A stretch of 46,169 nucleotides of DNA, from positions 1 to 46,169 of the forward strand of contig PWJM01000181.1 of NCBI GenBank assembly GCA_003560915.1. The letters run 5' to 3'. Below the pieces are notes generated by a model. That model ran no database searches and was not told the DNA's origin. It saw only the letters and a program-made list of their open reading frames with translations. The stretch's first letter is position 1. Each line of letters begins with the position of its first letter. Position numbers and translations under genes: made by a program. Source of the DNA: Syntrophomonadaceae bacterium. GTDB lineage: Bacteria > Bacillota > Dethiobacteria > SKNC01. Positions 23,541-31,796 of the stretch are shown here, piece by piece.

Positions 23541-23712
23541 AACAATTCTATTAAGTTATTTAGTCTTCTAAGACAAGCCTATGTTCATAATAATAATATA
23601 TTTGCACACAAAAAACAAGCGTATTTAGCTTAACATCCTCAGTTTATATATGCTAGCTGAAAACTTCTTGACTCGCCGTGGGGCTTGCCCTTTGGATTAA
23701 AATTCAAAAAAA

Positions 23713-23738
23713 TACGATTTCAATGAAATGAAATCGTA
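23713..23738 (-). terminator. Terminator after the LysM gene
   Basis: Perfect 10-bp stem TACGATTTCA / TGAAATCGTA, loop of 6, then TTTTTTT on the minus strand; A-run on the other side makes it usable in both directions. Confidence 0.75.
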
Positions 23739-23773
23739 AAAAAGATACTACTGGGAGGTTAATTCTTTTATGG

Positions 23774-24394
23774 TTAGCTTAATGGCACATTTATAATCTG
23801 GCCCACAAAAATCAAGTTGGGATCCTCAATCTGTGGATTGGCGGCAATAATAGCTTGAACAGAAACCCCGATACGTTGGGCAATACTGGTCAATGTTTCT
23901 CCCACACTGACATAAAGCTGAATTGTACCCTTGGGGGGTTTTGGAGGCAGAGGCGGTGTCACCGTAAGATTTATCACCTGACCAGGGTGAATAAGATTGG
24001 GGTCCACGATTTGAGGATTCTCCTGTATTAACAGGTCTACCGTAAGACCAAACATCTGAGCAATGAGAAATAAACTATCACTCGGCCTCACCAGGTACTG
24101 AGCCCGGGCAAATTCCGGATCCGGACCTATCAAAGGACGGGCGGGAATTCTAACAATCTGCCCGGGAAATATCACATCGGGGTCAATAATACCAGGGTTC
24201 ACCTGAAGTATTTCTTCTACACTAACCCCAAAGGTCTGAGCAAAGAAAAACAGAGTATCCCCGGAACGCACCACAATATTTAATAATTTTCTTTTATGTT
24301 TTTCTTTTTTATAATCATGCTCATATATGTCTTGTTCTGGTAAAATTTCTTCATTTTCATTCATCTCTTCATCTACATACTTTTTGGATACCAT
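23774..24394 (-). CDS. Triple-LysM protein
   Basis: A 206-residue protein with three LysM domains (about residues 40-85, 99-143 and 157-205), each with the pattern of a G/S-D-T/S-L motif, an I/F-A-x-x-F/I-G helix, N-P-x-I-x-D-P and a P-G/V-Q-I/V-I strand. LysM binds peptidoglycan. There is no signal peptide; the N-terminus is acidic and lysine-rich, and loops are Pro-rich. Cytosol-made LysM proteins of this kind occur as spore coat or cortex-associated proteins, a reasonable guess in this organism. ATG 24394 follows GAAGGGA; the frame extends further up but without a ribosome site. Confidence 0.8.
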   Translation of the reverse strand: MVSKKYVDEEMNENEEILPEQDIYEHDYKKEKHKRKLLNIVVRSGDTLFFFAQTFGVSVEEILQVNPGIIDPDVIFPGQIVRIPARPLIGPDPEFARAQYLVRPSDSLFLIAQMFGLTVDLLIQENPQIVDPNLIHPGQVINLTVTPPLPPKPPKGTIQLYVSVGETLTSIAQRIGVSVQAIIAANPQIEDPNLIFVGQIINVPLS

Positions 24395-24516
24395 AACAGT
24401 TCCCTTCTTCCATAGAATTTCTTTCAAAAAAAAGTTAACAGTTTCCCTGTCAATGTATTTATTTATATATCTTATGAGCAAACAGGCAAAAGTGTTAAAA
24501 CTCTAAGAAAAATATT

Positions 24517-24549
24517 AGGCTGCCCCCGGATTATATCTAAGGACAGCCT
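24517..24549 (-). terminator. Terminator after the second glutamate-synthase-like gene
   Basis: AGGCTGTCC pairs with GGGCAGCCT (one mismatch) around a 15-nt loop, followed by AATATTTTT on the minus strand. Confidence 0.7.
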
Positions 24550-24587
24550 TGAAAACATTATATTCTTATTTAAAACCTCATTAGAAG

Positions 24588-26171
24588 TTACGCATCCAAT
24601 ATATCATCTACTTCCTTATTATCAAGATCCATAACATAGGTGATCCCACTTACCTGGGAAGCTTCCCTGGTCAATGCGCAGATATCATCTCTAGTCAAGT
24701 ATTCCAGAGCAAATTTTCGGCTTCCGCACATCAGCTGCTGCATCCCCTGGGCCAGCCTTTGATAATAGGTATATACTCCCAGGGCAGCGGGAGGAAGCTT
24801 CTTAAAGGCATCGGCACCCAACTCCTCTTTTAGCTCCGCTGTGCATACAAATACTCTGTCTAAGGTATCACCGTATTTAGCCAAATTAGAGGGTAAACTC
24901 CCCTCTGCAATCTTTTGTCCCAGAGTTTTCCCTACCATAGCAGCAGTTAGGGGAGACCGGGCCATACCGATAATCTTAGTATAAGGGGCTCCCATAGCAA
25001 GACCTTTATACATCTGGTCTTCCAGGGCAAACCCACCAGCTGGAGCCAGATCAGGCACATGTTTTCCCTTGGCCTCCAGTCTCCTGCAGTATTCATAAGC
25101 CAGGGAGTGAAGCTCAACCATAGGTACTCCCCACTCATTCATCATCCTCCAGGGGCTCATCCCTGTTCCTCCGCCGGCCCCGTCAATGGTCAGCAAATCT
25201 ATTTTAGCCTCGGAAGCATACTTAACCGCCCTGGCCAAATCTGCCGGACGATAGGCCCCGGTCTTAAGAAAGATGTATTTAGCTCCGGAAGCTCTTAGCT
25301 GCTCAACCCTTTTCATAAATGCATCAAAGTCCACCATTCCTACCCTGGAATGTCTTTCAAATTCATTAAACCCTCCGGTTTTGAAATCCTCTATAACTCT
25401 GGGGTTTTCCGGATCCGGAAGTACGATGTAACCCCTTTTCTTCAGCATTTGAGCCTTTTCCAGGGTCCTGATTTTTACCTCTCCGCCAATATCCTTGGCC
25501 CCCTGACCCCATTTAAGCTCAACTACTTCAACTCCACATTCATTGATAACATATTCCAGAACGCTCAGTCGGCTGTCTTCAACATTTTCCTGGACTACTA
25601 TTTCTCCGTACCCATCCCTCTGCCACTTTTTGAAACAATCCACTCGCCATTTCAGGTTAACAGTGCTGACTACCCTATTGTCTTTAAAAACAGCTTCCGG
25701 ATCCATTCCGGCTACGTTTTCACCCACTGTTATCATGGTTCCGGTTAAGGCAGCACCCGCAGCCAGGCCTTCCCAGTTATTATGAGCAATATCTGTGGAA
25801 CCAATTCCAGGAATTACAATGGGGAGCTTTAATTTGATTCCATCCCCTGCTCCTACTTTCGTCTCTAAATTAACATTAGAAAAAATTGCCTTGTCGCTGT
25901 CAGCTTCTACGCCCAGCGCACCTACCGCGGTACCCATAATGTTGAAATGTGAGTAATCTACAGGATAGTCCTTTTCTGAGGCAGATGTCGTTGTCCCAAA
26001 GGGTTGGGGGTATAAATTTTCATGCCCCCGAAAAGATGACATTCCCACTTCACATAATCCCGGGCACCCTTCAATACAAGTAGTACACAAACCACTAAAC
26101 GGACTTACTGAATCTTTAGTGCGGTTTTTGGTCAGCGTCGCCGCTGAAGCATTAGGTCTTGAATAAGTCAC
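24588..26171 (-). CDS. Glutamate-synthase-like FMN protein, paralogue 2
   Basis: A 527-residue protein with the FMN-binding TIM-barrel domain of glutamate synthase large subunits (GltB family): EVVELKWGQGAKDIGGEVKI, DGAGGGTGMSPWRMMNEWG, and the AYRPADLARAVKYA helix. It lacks the N-terminal amidotransferase domain and the Cys motif for the 3Fe-4S cluster at the expected place (here IIGMARSPLTAAMVG). Near the N-terminus is another Cys cluster, CTTCIEGCPGLCEVG, suggesting an Fe-S site. GTG 26171 is chosen after GGGAGAGG; its length then matches the paralogue at 26615-28198. A terminator lies between the two, so it likely has a separate promoter in 26172-26486. Substrate unknown. Confidence 0.82.
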   Translation of the reverse strand: MTYSRPNASAATLTKNRTKDSVSPFSGLCTTCIEGCPGLCEVGMSSFRGHENLYPQPFGTTTSASEKDYPVDYSHFNIMGTAVGALGVEADSDKAIFSNVNLETKVGAGDGIKLKLPIVIPGIGSTDIAHNNWEGLAAGAALTGTMITVGENVAGMDPEAVFKDNRVVSTVNLKWRVDCFKKWQRDGYGEIVVQENVEDSRLSVLEYVINECGVEVVELKWGQGAKDIGGEVKIRTLEKAQMLKKRGYIVLPDPENPRVIEDFKTGGFNEFERHSRVGMVDFDAFMKRVEQLRASGAKYIFLKTGAYRPADLARAVKYASEAKIDLLTIDGAGGGTGMSPWRMMNEWGVPMVELHSLAYEYCRRLEAKGKHVPDLAPAGGFALEDQMYKGLAMGAPYTKIIGMARSPLTAAMVGKTLGQKIAEGSLPSNLAKYGDTLDRVFVCTAELKEELGADAFKKLPPAALGVYTYYQRLAQGMQQLMCGSRKFALEYLTRDDICALTREASQVSGITYVMDLDNKEVDDILDA

Positions 26172-26486
26172 ATATTTCCTCTCCCTTCCAATATGTAAAA
26201 CTTGTTTTCGTATTATAATAATACACGGTGGCAAAATAATCGTCAATAATTTTATCGCTATTTAAAATAAATTTTTACTATATGAAATACCTTTGAAAAT
26301 TACTATCTTGTTCGGTAAAAAAATAGCATAGTTAACCGATTGAATTAAATAAAATTTCGGCCACTATAATTTATGATGGCCGGTTTGATTGTTACCTTGT
26401 CTATACTGGAAAGTTGAAACTTTTCTTTTAACTGAAGCCTCCATGCATAGGAATAGGAGAGCGTATTGAATTTTTAACATAAAAAA

Positions 26487-26515
26487 AACAAGCTGAGAAC
26501 TGTTCCCAGCTTGTT
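26487..26515 (-). terminator. Terminator between the two glutamate-synthase-like genes
   Basis: AACAAGCTGGGAAC / TTCTCAGCTTGTT stem (one mismatch) with a 2-nt loop and a following T-run of eight on the minus strand. The 443-nt gap 26172-26614 also holds a small CGGCCA / TGGCCG hairpin (26358-26382); no gene was seen. Confidence 0.8.
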
Positions 26516-26614
26516 TATAATTCTTCAAGCACTTTACTCACTCTAACTTCTAATCTCCAGCAAGTGACAATCGTCCCCGACCGACTTGCCCTTTTATAAA
26601 TAAACGTATATTTT

Positions 26615-28198
26615 TTATCTGCCCAATATTTTACTAACTTCCTCTTTATCTAATTCTGTTACGAAGGGTATGCCGCTGACGTCTTCCACTTGTCTGGTCA
26701 GGGAACAGATGTCATCCCTGGTGATATGCTCCAAACCAAACTTTCGGCTGCCGCACATGAGCTGCTGCAGACCCTGCTCCAGGCGGTGATAGTAGGTGTA
26801 AAGGGCTAAAGCAGCGGGAGGGACCTTGTTAAAGGTATCTGCTCCCAGTTCTTCTTTTAGTTCCGCCGCTGTAACAAAAATCTCTTCTGTCGTTGTACCA
26901 AAGCGCTCTACATATACGGGAAGTTTATTCTCATTCATTTTTCTGCCGATAGTTTTACCCACCATAACTGCTGCAATAGGTGAACGGGCCATACCAATAA
27001 GTTTTGTATATGGTGCTCCCAGGGCTAACCCCTTAAATATTTGGTCTTCAAAGGTAAACCCGCCGGCAAAGGCAATATCCGGCACATATAATCCTTGATC
27101 ATCCAGTATCTTACAGTACTGATAGGTCAGGGAATGAAGCTCAACGGAAGGAATACCCCACTCGTTCATCATCCTCCAGGGGCTCATACCTGTGCCCCCC
27201 CCTGCACCATCTAAGGTCAGGTAATCTATCTTAGCTTCAGAAGCGAATTTGACAGCCCTGGCCAGGTCAGCCGGCCGGTAAGCCCCGGTCTTTAAAGTGA
27301 TGAACTTAGCTCCTGCGGCCCTTAACTCTTCCACTCTCTTCATGAAGGACTCAAACTCTACCATTCCTACCCTGGAATGCCTCTCAAACTCTTTAAAAAC
27401 ACCCTTCTTAAAGGCTTCTATCACTGCAGAGTTCTCCGGGTCAGGAAGGACCACATAGCCTCTTTTCTTGAGCATTTGCGCCTTTTCCAGGCTCTTTATT
27501 TTTACTTCGCCGCCAATATCCTTGGCTCCCTGGCCCCATTTAAGCTCAACAACTTCCACCCCAAGTTCATTTATAGCATACTCTTGTGCTCCCAGCTTGG
27601 TATCTTCAACATTGGCCTGGACAACTATGGCGCCGTAGCCGTCCCTCTGCCAGTCCTGAAAATATTTAACTCTCTGTTTTAGATCAACAGTGTTCACGAC
27701 TTTCCCATCTTGTATCTCACTTTGCTCATCCATACCGCAGACATTTTCACCGATAGTCAATATGGTTCCCGCGAGAGCTGACCCTATGGCCAGGCCCTCC
27801 CAGTTTTCTTTGGCCACATTTGTAGAACCAATACCGGGAATCACAAAGGGCATCTTTAACTTGATCCCGTCACCCCGGCCAACCTTCGTCTTTATACTAA
27901 CATTAGAAAAAATTGCTTTATCGCTATCAGCTTCTATCCCTACAGCTCCAACTGCAGTCCCCATGATGGAAAAATGGGAATAGTCCACCGGATAGTCTTT
28001 TTCTGAAGCAGTAGTAATAATTCCAAAGGGCTGGGGATAAATGCATTCATGCCCTCGATATGCTGATTTTCCTATATCACACATTCCTACACAACCGTCT
28101 ACACAGGTTACGCACATGCCGCTGAAGGGACTGACTGAACCTTCCGTCCGGTTCTTGGTTAAAGTTGCTGCAGAGGCGTTTAATCTGGTCAAGCTCAT
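26615..28198 (-). CDS. Glutamate-synthase-like FMN protein, paralogue 1
   Basis: A 527-residue close paralogue of the downstream gene, with the same FMN-domain marks (ELGVEVVELKWGQGAKDIGG, TLDGAGGGTGMSPWRM) and an N-terminal Cys cluster CVTCVDGCVGMCDIG. There is no amidotransferase domain and no CX5CX4C motif, so it should not act as a standard glutamate synthase. ATG 28198 is preferred (GGAG 7 nt upstream); an ATG 6 nt earlier sits too close to the site. It follows the NuoG-like subunit by 36 nt and ends at a terminator, so it is the fourth gene of the redox operon starting near 31513. It may be the catalytic subunit served by the NADH and Fe-S subunits. Confidence 0.84.
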   Translation of the reverse strand: MSLTRLNASAATLTKNRTEGSVSPFSGMCVTCVDGCVGMCDIGKSAYRGHECIYPQPFGIITTASEKDYPVDYSHFSIMGTAVGAVGIEADSDKAIFSNVSIKTKVGRGDGIKLKMPFVIPGIGSTNVAKENWEGLAIGSALAGTILTIGENVCGMDEQSEIQDGKVVNTVDLKQRVKYFQDWQRDGYGAIVVQANVEDTKLGAQEYAINELGVEVVELKWGQGAKDIGGEVKIKSLEKAQMLKKRGYVVLPDPENSAVIEAFKKGVFKEFERHSRVGMVEFESFMKRVEELRAAGAKFITLKTGAYRPADLARAVKFASEAKIDYLTLDGAGGGTGMSPWRMMNEWGIPSVELHSLTYQYCKILDDQGLYVPDIAFAGGFTFEDQIFKGLALGAPYTKLIGMARSPIAAVMVGKTIGRKMNENKLPVYVERFGTTTEEIFVTAAELKEELGADTFNKVPPAALALYTYYHRLEQGLQQLMCGSRKFGLEHITRDDICSLTRQVEDVSGIPFVTELDKEEVSKILGR

Positions 28199-28234
28199 AC
28201 TCATTCTCCTCTCTACATATAAAAATTATTAAAA

Positions 28235-28921
28235 TTATTTATTAGGCTTTTTATCAGTGTTCAATTCACAGGCCACACAGGGATCCATGTAGCACATAAC
28301 ATCCTCAAATTTTTCCAGGCAGGGCGGCTCCAGATTCAGGCAGGCATTGCACAATATGTTCTCCTCCTGAGGGCCCTGGCATCTGGTCTGACAGGCAGGA
28401 CAAATATATATACATGCTCCGCATAAACGGCAGTCCTCCGATTTCTTTGCAAAGGGAGTAGACACTAAACGCCTTCCGCCCCGGTTCACAAAACTGATGG
28501 CCTTGGCCTGCATCTGTTCATCGCACATCCTGACACAAAGGCCGCAGAGAATGCAGTCCTCGTGTTTCGGTGAAAAACGAACTTTTGTAACGTGATATTT
28601 TGAAGCCAGGCACTGTATCACTTTTGATGAAGGACAGAGAGCCACATACATTTCTATCAGAAGCTTTCTAGCTTTTATTACCCTCTCCGAATGAGTCCTT
28701 ACATTTAAACCTTCCCGGGCCTGATACGTGCAGGAGGACACCAGCCGTGAACGTCCGGGGGTTCCAATTTCAACCAGGCATAACCTGCAGGCACCATAAG
28801 GGCTGAGGCCCTTATCATGGCAGAGGGTGGGAATTTCAATTCCGTAAAAATCTGCGGCTTCCAAAAGGGTAGTTCCTTTTTCCACGGAAACTTCTAACCC
28901 GTTTAAAGTAAAATTAACCAT
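28235..28921 (-). CDS. NuoG-N-terminal/HoxU-type iron-sulfur subunit
   Basis: A 228-residue electron-transfer protein. Residues 1-80: a 2Fe-2S ferredoxin fold with CHDKGLSPYGACRLC and SSC. Then a C...C...H stretch (CPSSKVIQCLASKYHV), two 4Fe-4S motifs (CILCGLCVRMCDE and CRLCGACIYICPACQTRC), and a C-terminal part with more cysteines (CNACLNLEPPC and CYMDPCVAC) not usual in NuoG. It sits between the NuoF-like gene (19 nt upstream) and the first FMN protein (36 nt downstream), so it probably links the NADH-oxidising subunit to the FMN subunit. There is no molybdopterin or H-cluster domain, excluding a formate dehydrogenase or hydrogenase on this chain. Confidence 0.88.
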   Translation of the reverse strand: MVNFTLNGLEVSVEKGTTLLEAADFYGIEIPTLCHDKGLSPYGACRLCLVEIGTPGRSRLVSSCTYQAREGLNVRTHSERVIKARKLLIEMYVALCPSSKVIQCLASKYHVTKVRFSPKHEDCILCGLCVRMCDEQMQAKAISFVNRGGRRLVSTPFAKKSEDCRLCGACIYICPACQTRCQGPQEENILCNACLNLEPPCLEKFEDVMCYMDPCVACELNTDKKPNK

Positions 28922-28940
28922 ATTATCACACCTTCACCTC

Positions 28941-30794
28941 TTATTCTTTGATAACGGCATCATATTTACAGGTTTCCAAGCAGATACCGCACTTGGTACA
29001 TAGATCCTGTAGAATATTATGTGATTCTTTTTTCTCTCCCTGAATTGCTTCCTCAGGACATTTTTTTAAGCAGGCCCTGCAGCCGTTACACAACTCCTGG
29101 TCAATTCTAAAGCTGATCAACTCCCGGCATACTCCCGCCGGACATTTTTTTTCCAGGATATGGGCCCGATATTCATCCTCAAAATATCGTATGGTTGACA
29201 AAACCGGATTCCCACAGGTCTGGCCCAGGCCGCACATGGAAGCATCTTTAACTACCTCGGCTAACTCCTGTAAAAGGTCCAGTTCCGCCAGGGAACTCTG
29301 CCCCCTGGTTATATGATCCGTTATTTCCAGCATCCTGGTGATTCCTTCCCGGCAGGAAAAACAGCTGCCGCAGGATTCATCCTGGGTAAAAGCAAGGAAA
29401 TATTTGGCCACATCCACCATACAGGAACTCTCATCCAACACAATCATTCCGCCGGAACCCATCATAGAACCTGCCTCAGTTAGTTTTTCATAGTCAACAG
29501 GAAGGTCCAGCAGGTGTTCCGGAATACATCCACCCGAAGGCCCCCCTGTCTGTACCGCCTTAATCTTTTTCCCCTGAGGCACTCCTCCACCGATATCTAT
29601 CACAAGATCTCTTAAACTGATGCCCATGGGAACTTCCACCAGGCCGGTGTTGTTCACTTTTCCAGTAAGGGAAAATATCATGGTCCCTTTACTGGTTTCA
29701 GTCCCTATCCGGGAAAACCATTCAGCGCCATTATTTAAGATAATTGGGATATTGGCCCAGGTTTTAACATTGTTCAGCACTGTGGGCTTATTCCAAAGCC
29801 CTCTCTCTGTGGCATGGGTATGCTTGTCCCGGGGTTCTCCCACATTTCCCTCAATGGAAGCAATCAAAGCGCTGGACTCTCCGCAGACAAAAGCTCCACC
29901 GCCCTTGTTTATTCGAATATCAAAACTAAGGCCGCTGCCCATGATGTTTTCCCCTAGAAGCCCATAGGCCCTGGCCTGTTCAACGGCAATCCCAAAATTT
30001 TTAATAGCCAGAGGATATTCGTTTCTCACATAAATATAACCCTGTTTTGACCCTACTGCATAAGCTCCAATAACCATTCCCTCTATCACAGAATGAGGAT
30101 TTCCCTCCAGGAGGTATCCGTCCTGAAAACATCCCGGATCTCCCTCATCCGCATTACAGATTAAATACTTGGGCGAATCCGTCGCGTTATAACAGGATTC
30201 CCATTTTATTCCTGTGGGAAATCCTCCCCCGCCCCGACCCCGAAGGCCCGAAGCTTTTACTTCAGCTACCACCTGTGCTGGAGATATCCCCTCCAACACT
30301 TTTCTTAAGGCGCTGTAGCCTCCCAGTTCTATATAATCATCAATTTCAGTGGGAACCAGCTTGCCATTATATGCAAATATCAGGCGATACTGTTTTTTGT
30401 AAAATGGGATTTCATCTTCTCTTACAATCTTTTCCCCCGTAACCGGATTCACATATAACAGCCGCTCTATGATTTCGCCACGCATAATAGTTTTTTCAAC
30501 AATTTCCTCTACATCATGCTGATTCACTTTACAATAAAAAATATTTCCCGGCTTGATTACCATCAGGGGTCCCTGTTCACAGAAACCATGACAACCGGTT
30601 ATTCTAGTATCAAGATCAGCATCAATATTTTTTTCTTTTAAGATTTTTTCAAAAGATGATACTACCTCCAGAGCTCCTGAAGCTAAACAGCCTGTACCAC
30701 AACAAACGGCCACACTGGGCTTGTCCGGATCTCTGCGGTCAATTATGATTTTTCTCAATTCCTCCAACTCAGCTGGTTTTGTTATCTTTTTCAT
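28941..30794 (-). CDS. NuoF/HydB-type NADH-binding flavoprotein
   Basis: A 617-residue diaphorase subunit of HydB layout. N-terminal thioredoxin-like 2Fe-2S domain (CCGTGCLASG, GCHGFCEQGP); NuoF core with the FMN/NADH sites GRGGGGFPTGIKW, ADEGDPGCFQDG and GGGAFVCGESSALIASIEG; the 4Fe-4S motif CGSCFSCREG with the distal Cys in CGLGQTCGNP; and a C-terminal 2[4Fe-4S] domain (CNGCRACLKKC, CTKCGICLETC). ATG 30794 follows GGGAGGAAATC and overlaps the NuoE-like gene by 26 nt. HydB-like subunits occur in electron-bifurcating hydrogenases and formate dehydrogenases; here the usual catalytic partner is replaced by a glutamate-synthase-like protein. Confidence 0.92.
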   Translation of the reverse strand: MKKITKPAELEELRKIIIDRRDPDKPSVAVCCGTGCLASGALEVVSSFEKILKEKNIDADLDTRITGCHGFCEQGPLMVIKPGNIFYCKVNQHDVEEIVEKTIMRGEIIERLLYVNPVTGEKIVREDEIPFYKKQYRLIFAYNGKLVPTEIDDYIELGGYSALRKVLEGISPAQVVAEVKASGLRGRGGGGFPTGIKWESCYNATDSPKYLICNADEGDPGCFQDGYLLEGNPHSVIEGMVIGAYAVGSKQGYIYVRNEYPLAIKNFGIAVEQARAYGLLGENIMGSGLSFDIRINKGGGAFVCGESSALIASIEGNVGEPRDKHTHATERGLWNKPTVLNNVKTWANIPIILNNGAEWFSRIGTETSKGTMIFSLTGKVNNTGLVEVPMGISLRDLVIDIGGGVPQGKKIKAVQTGGPSGGCIPEHLLDLPVDYEKLTEAGSMMGSGGMIVLDESSCMVDVAKYFLAFTQDESCGSCFSCREGITRMLEITDHITRGQSSLAELDLLQELAEVVKDASMCGLGQTCGNPVLSTIRYFEDEYRAHILEKKCPAGVCRELISFRIDQELCNGCRACLKKCPEEAIQGEKKESHNILQDLCTKCGICLETCKYDAVIKE

Positions 30795-31305
30795 GATTTC
30801 CTCCCAGCATCTTTTCAATCTTATTTAGTGTTAATTTCCCAACATACTTACCGTCAAAAACCACCAGCGGCCCCTGTGCACATGCTCCCACACAGTTTAC
30901 TGTTTCAAGGGAAAACTTGCCATTCTCTGAAGTCTTTCCAGGCTTAACCTGAAGGTCCCGGGTTACTTTTTCCAGTATGCGGGAAGCTCCCCTCACATGG
31001 CAGGCTGTTCCCATACAAACCTGGATTTCATGCTCTCCTTTGGGAACGAGGCTGAAACATTTGTAGAAGGTAGCAAGACTGTACAGATGGCTCATAGACA
31101 CTTCCATCTTTTGTGAAACCCGGTACAGGGCTTCTTCCGGCAGATAACGGTATTCATCATTTATATCCTGTAAAATGCTGATATAAGGTACATCTTCATC
31201 GTCTTTGTACTTGTCAATTATCTGGTTAATTATTTGGTCAATCTTTGTTAAGTCTACCTTCATGTAGCTGCGGTAACATGCCTTAGGATTTGTCCGTAAA
31301 CCCAA
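30769..31305 (-). CDS. NuoE/HydC-type 2Fe-2S subunit
   Basis: A 178-residue thioredoxin-like [2Fe-2S] protein (ligands in CMGTACHVRG and NCVGACAQGP) with an N-terminal helical domain (YISILQDINDEYRYLPEEAL). It is the usual partner of NuoF. Start: TTG 31305 has an AAAGG site upstream; ATG 31263 gives 164 residues, closer to typical NuoE length, but has no ribosome site. It is first in the operon, about 200 nt after a sigma-A promoter. Confidence 0.9.
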   Translation of the reverse strand: MGLRTNPKACYRSYMKVDLTKIDQIINQIIDKYKDDEDVPYISILQDINDEYRYLPEEALYRVSQKMEVSMSHLYSLATFYKCFSLVPKGEHEIQVCMGTACHVRGASRILEKVTRDLQVKPGKTSENGKFSLETVNCVGACAQGPLVVFDGKYVGKLTLNKIEKMLGGNHEKDNKTS

Positions 31306-31519
31306 AACACTTTACCTTTCCCTCCTTTTCTCCTTTGTAAAAGTTCTGCTGAAAGCCCCATTGCTTGAGCAAAAAACGTTACAGAGGCGGAAAAGCCTAT
31401 AAAAAAGCAGAGGTTAAAGGCTTTTGCGTCTTTGCAGAAGTTATTACTCCTCGCTTACATTTTTAAAATTATGAAAATTTTTACATAATGCAAAAAGGTT
31501 TCAAACAATACTCCGCTTT

Positions 31520-31549
31520 ATTATAAACTGCCTCAAAACAAACTGTCAA
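31520..31549 (-). promoter_or_regulatory. Promoter of the redox operon with two upstream dyads
   Basis: TTGACA (31544-31549), 18 bp, TATAAT (31520-31525) on the minus strand. Upstream are TTTCG-N5-CGAAA (31559-31573) and TCACGA-N14-TCGTGA (31587-31612), placed for an activator or redox regulator. The about 200-nt leader (31306-31513) holds AAAAGCCT / AGGCTTTT pairing near 31394-31428 and may be regulatory. Confidence 0.6.
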
Positions 31550-31666
31550 GAAAATTGCTTTCGCATTACGAAATGCCTGCAATTTTTCACGATACAACCA
31601 ACCCTTTCGTGATGTAAAACATGAAGCCCTGCTTTTTGGACAAGAAACTTTCCAAATAACAAGGGG

Positions 31667-31773
31667 AAGAAAAGGGGACGGTTCTTCTGTCTTATTATAG
31701 AATTATTATGATGAGGAAAATGCAACGAAAAAAATAACTAAAAAAGAAGACAAGAGAACCGTCCCCTTATCTT
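31667..31773. repeat. Paired inverted GGGACGGTTCT repeats
   Basis: Two 27-bp arms (31667-31693 and 31747-31773) around 53 bp of AT-rich DNA; both contain AGGGGACGGTTCT and nearby GTCTT. The same core occurs at 17240 and 20403. The structure resembles a bacterial REP pair or small non-autonomous element lying between cobT and the redox operon. Confidence 0.75.
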
Positions 31774-31796
31774 CTTTCTCTTGTTTCCGTTTTCCG

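Noticed and set aside
26358-26382. CGGCCA/TGGCCG hairpin
   Set aside because: Six base pairs with a 13-nt loop and no T-tract on either side; not enough for a terminator call.
31380-31440. A fourth riboswitch in the redox-operon leader
   Set aside because: Only a simple AAAAGCCT/AGGCTTTT pairing is seen; no known aptamer consensus was recognised.
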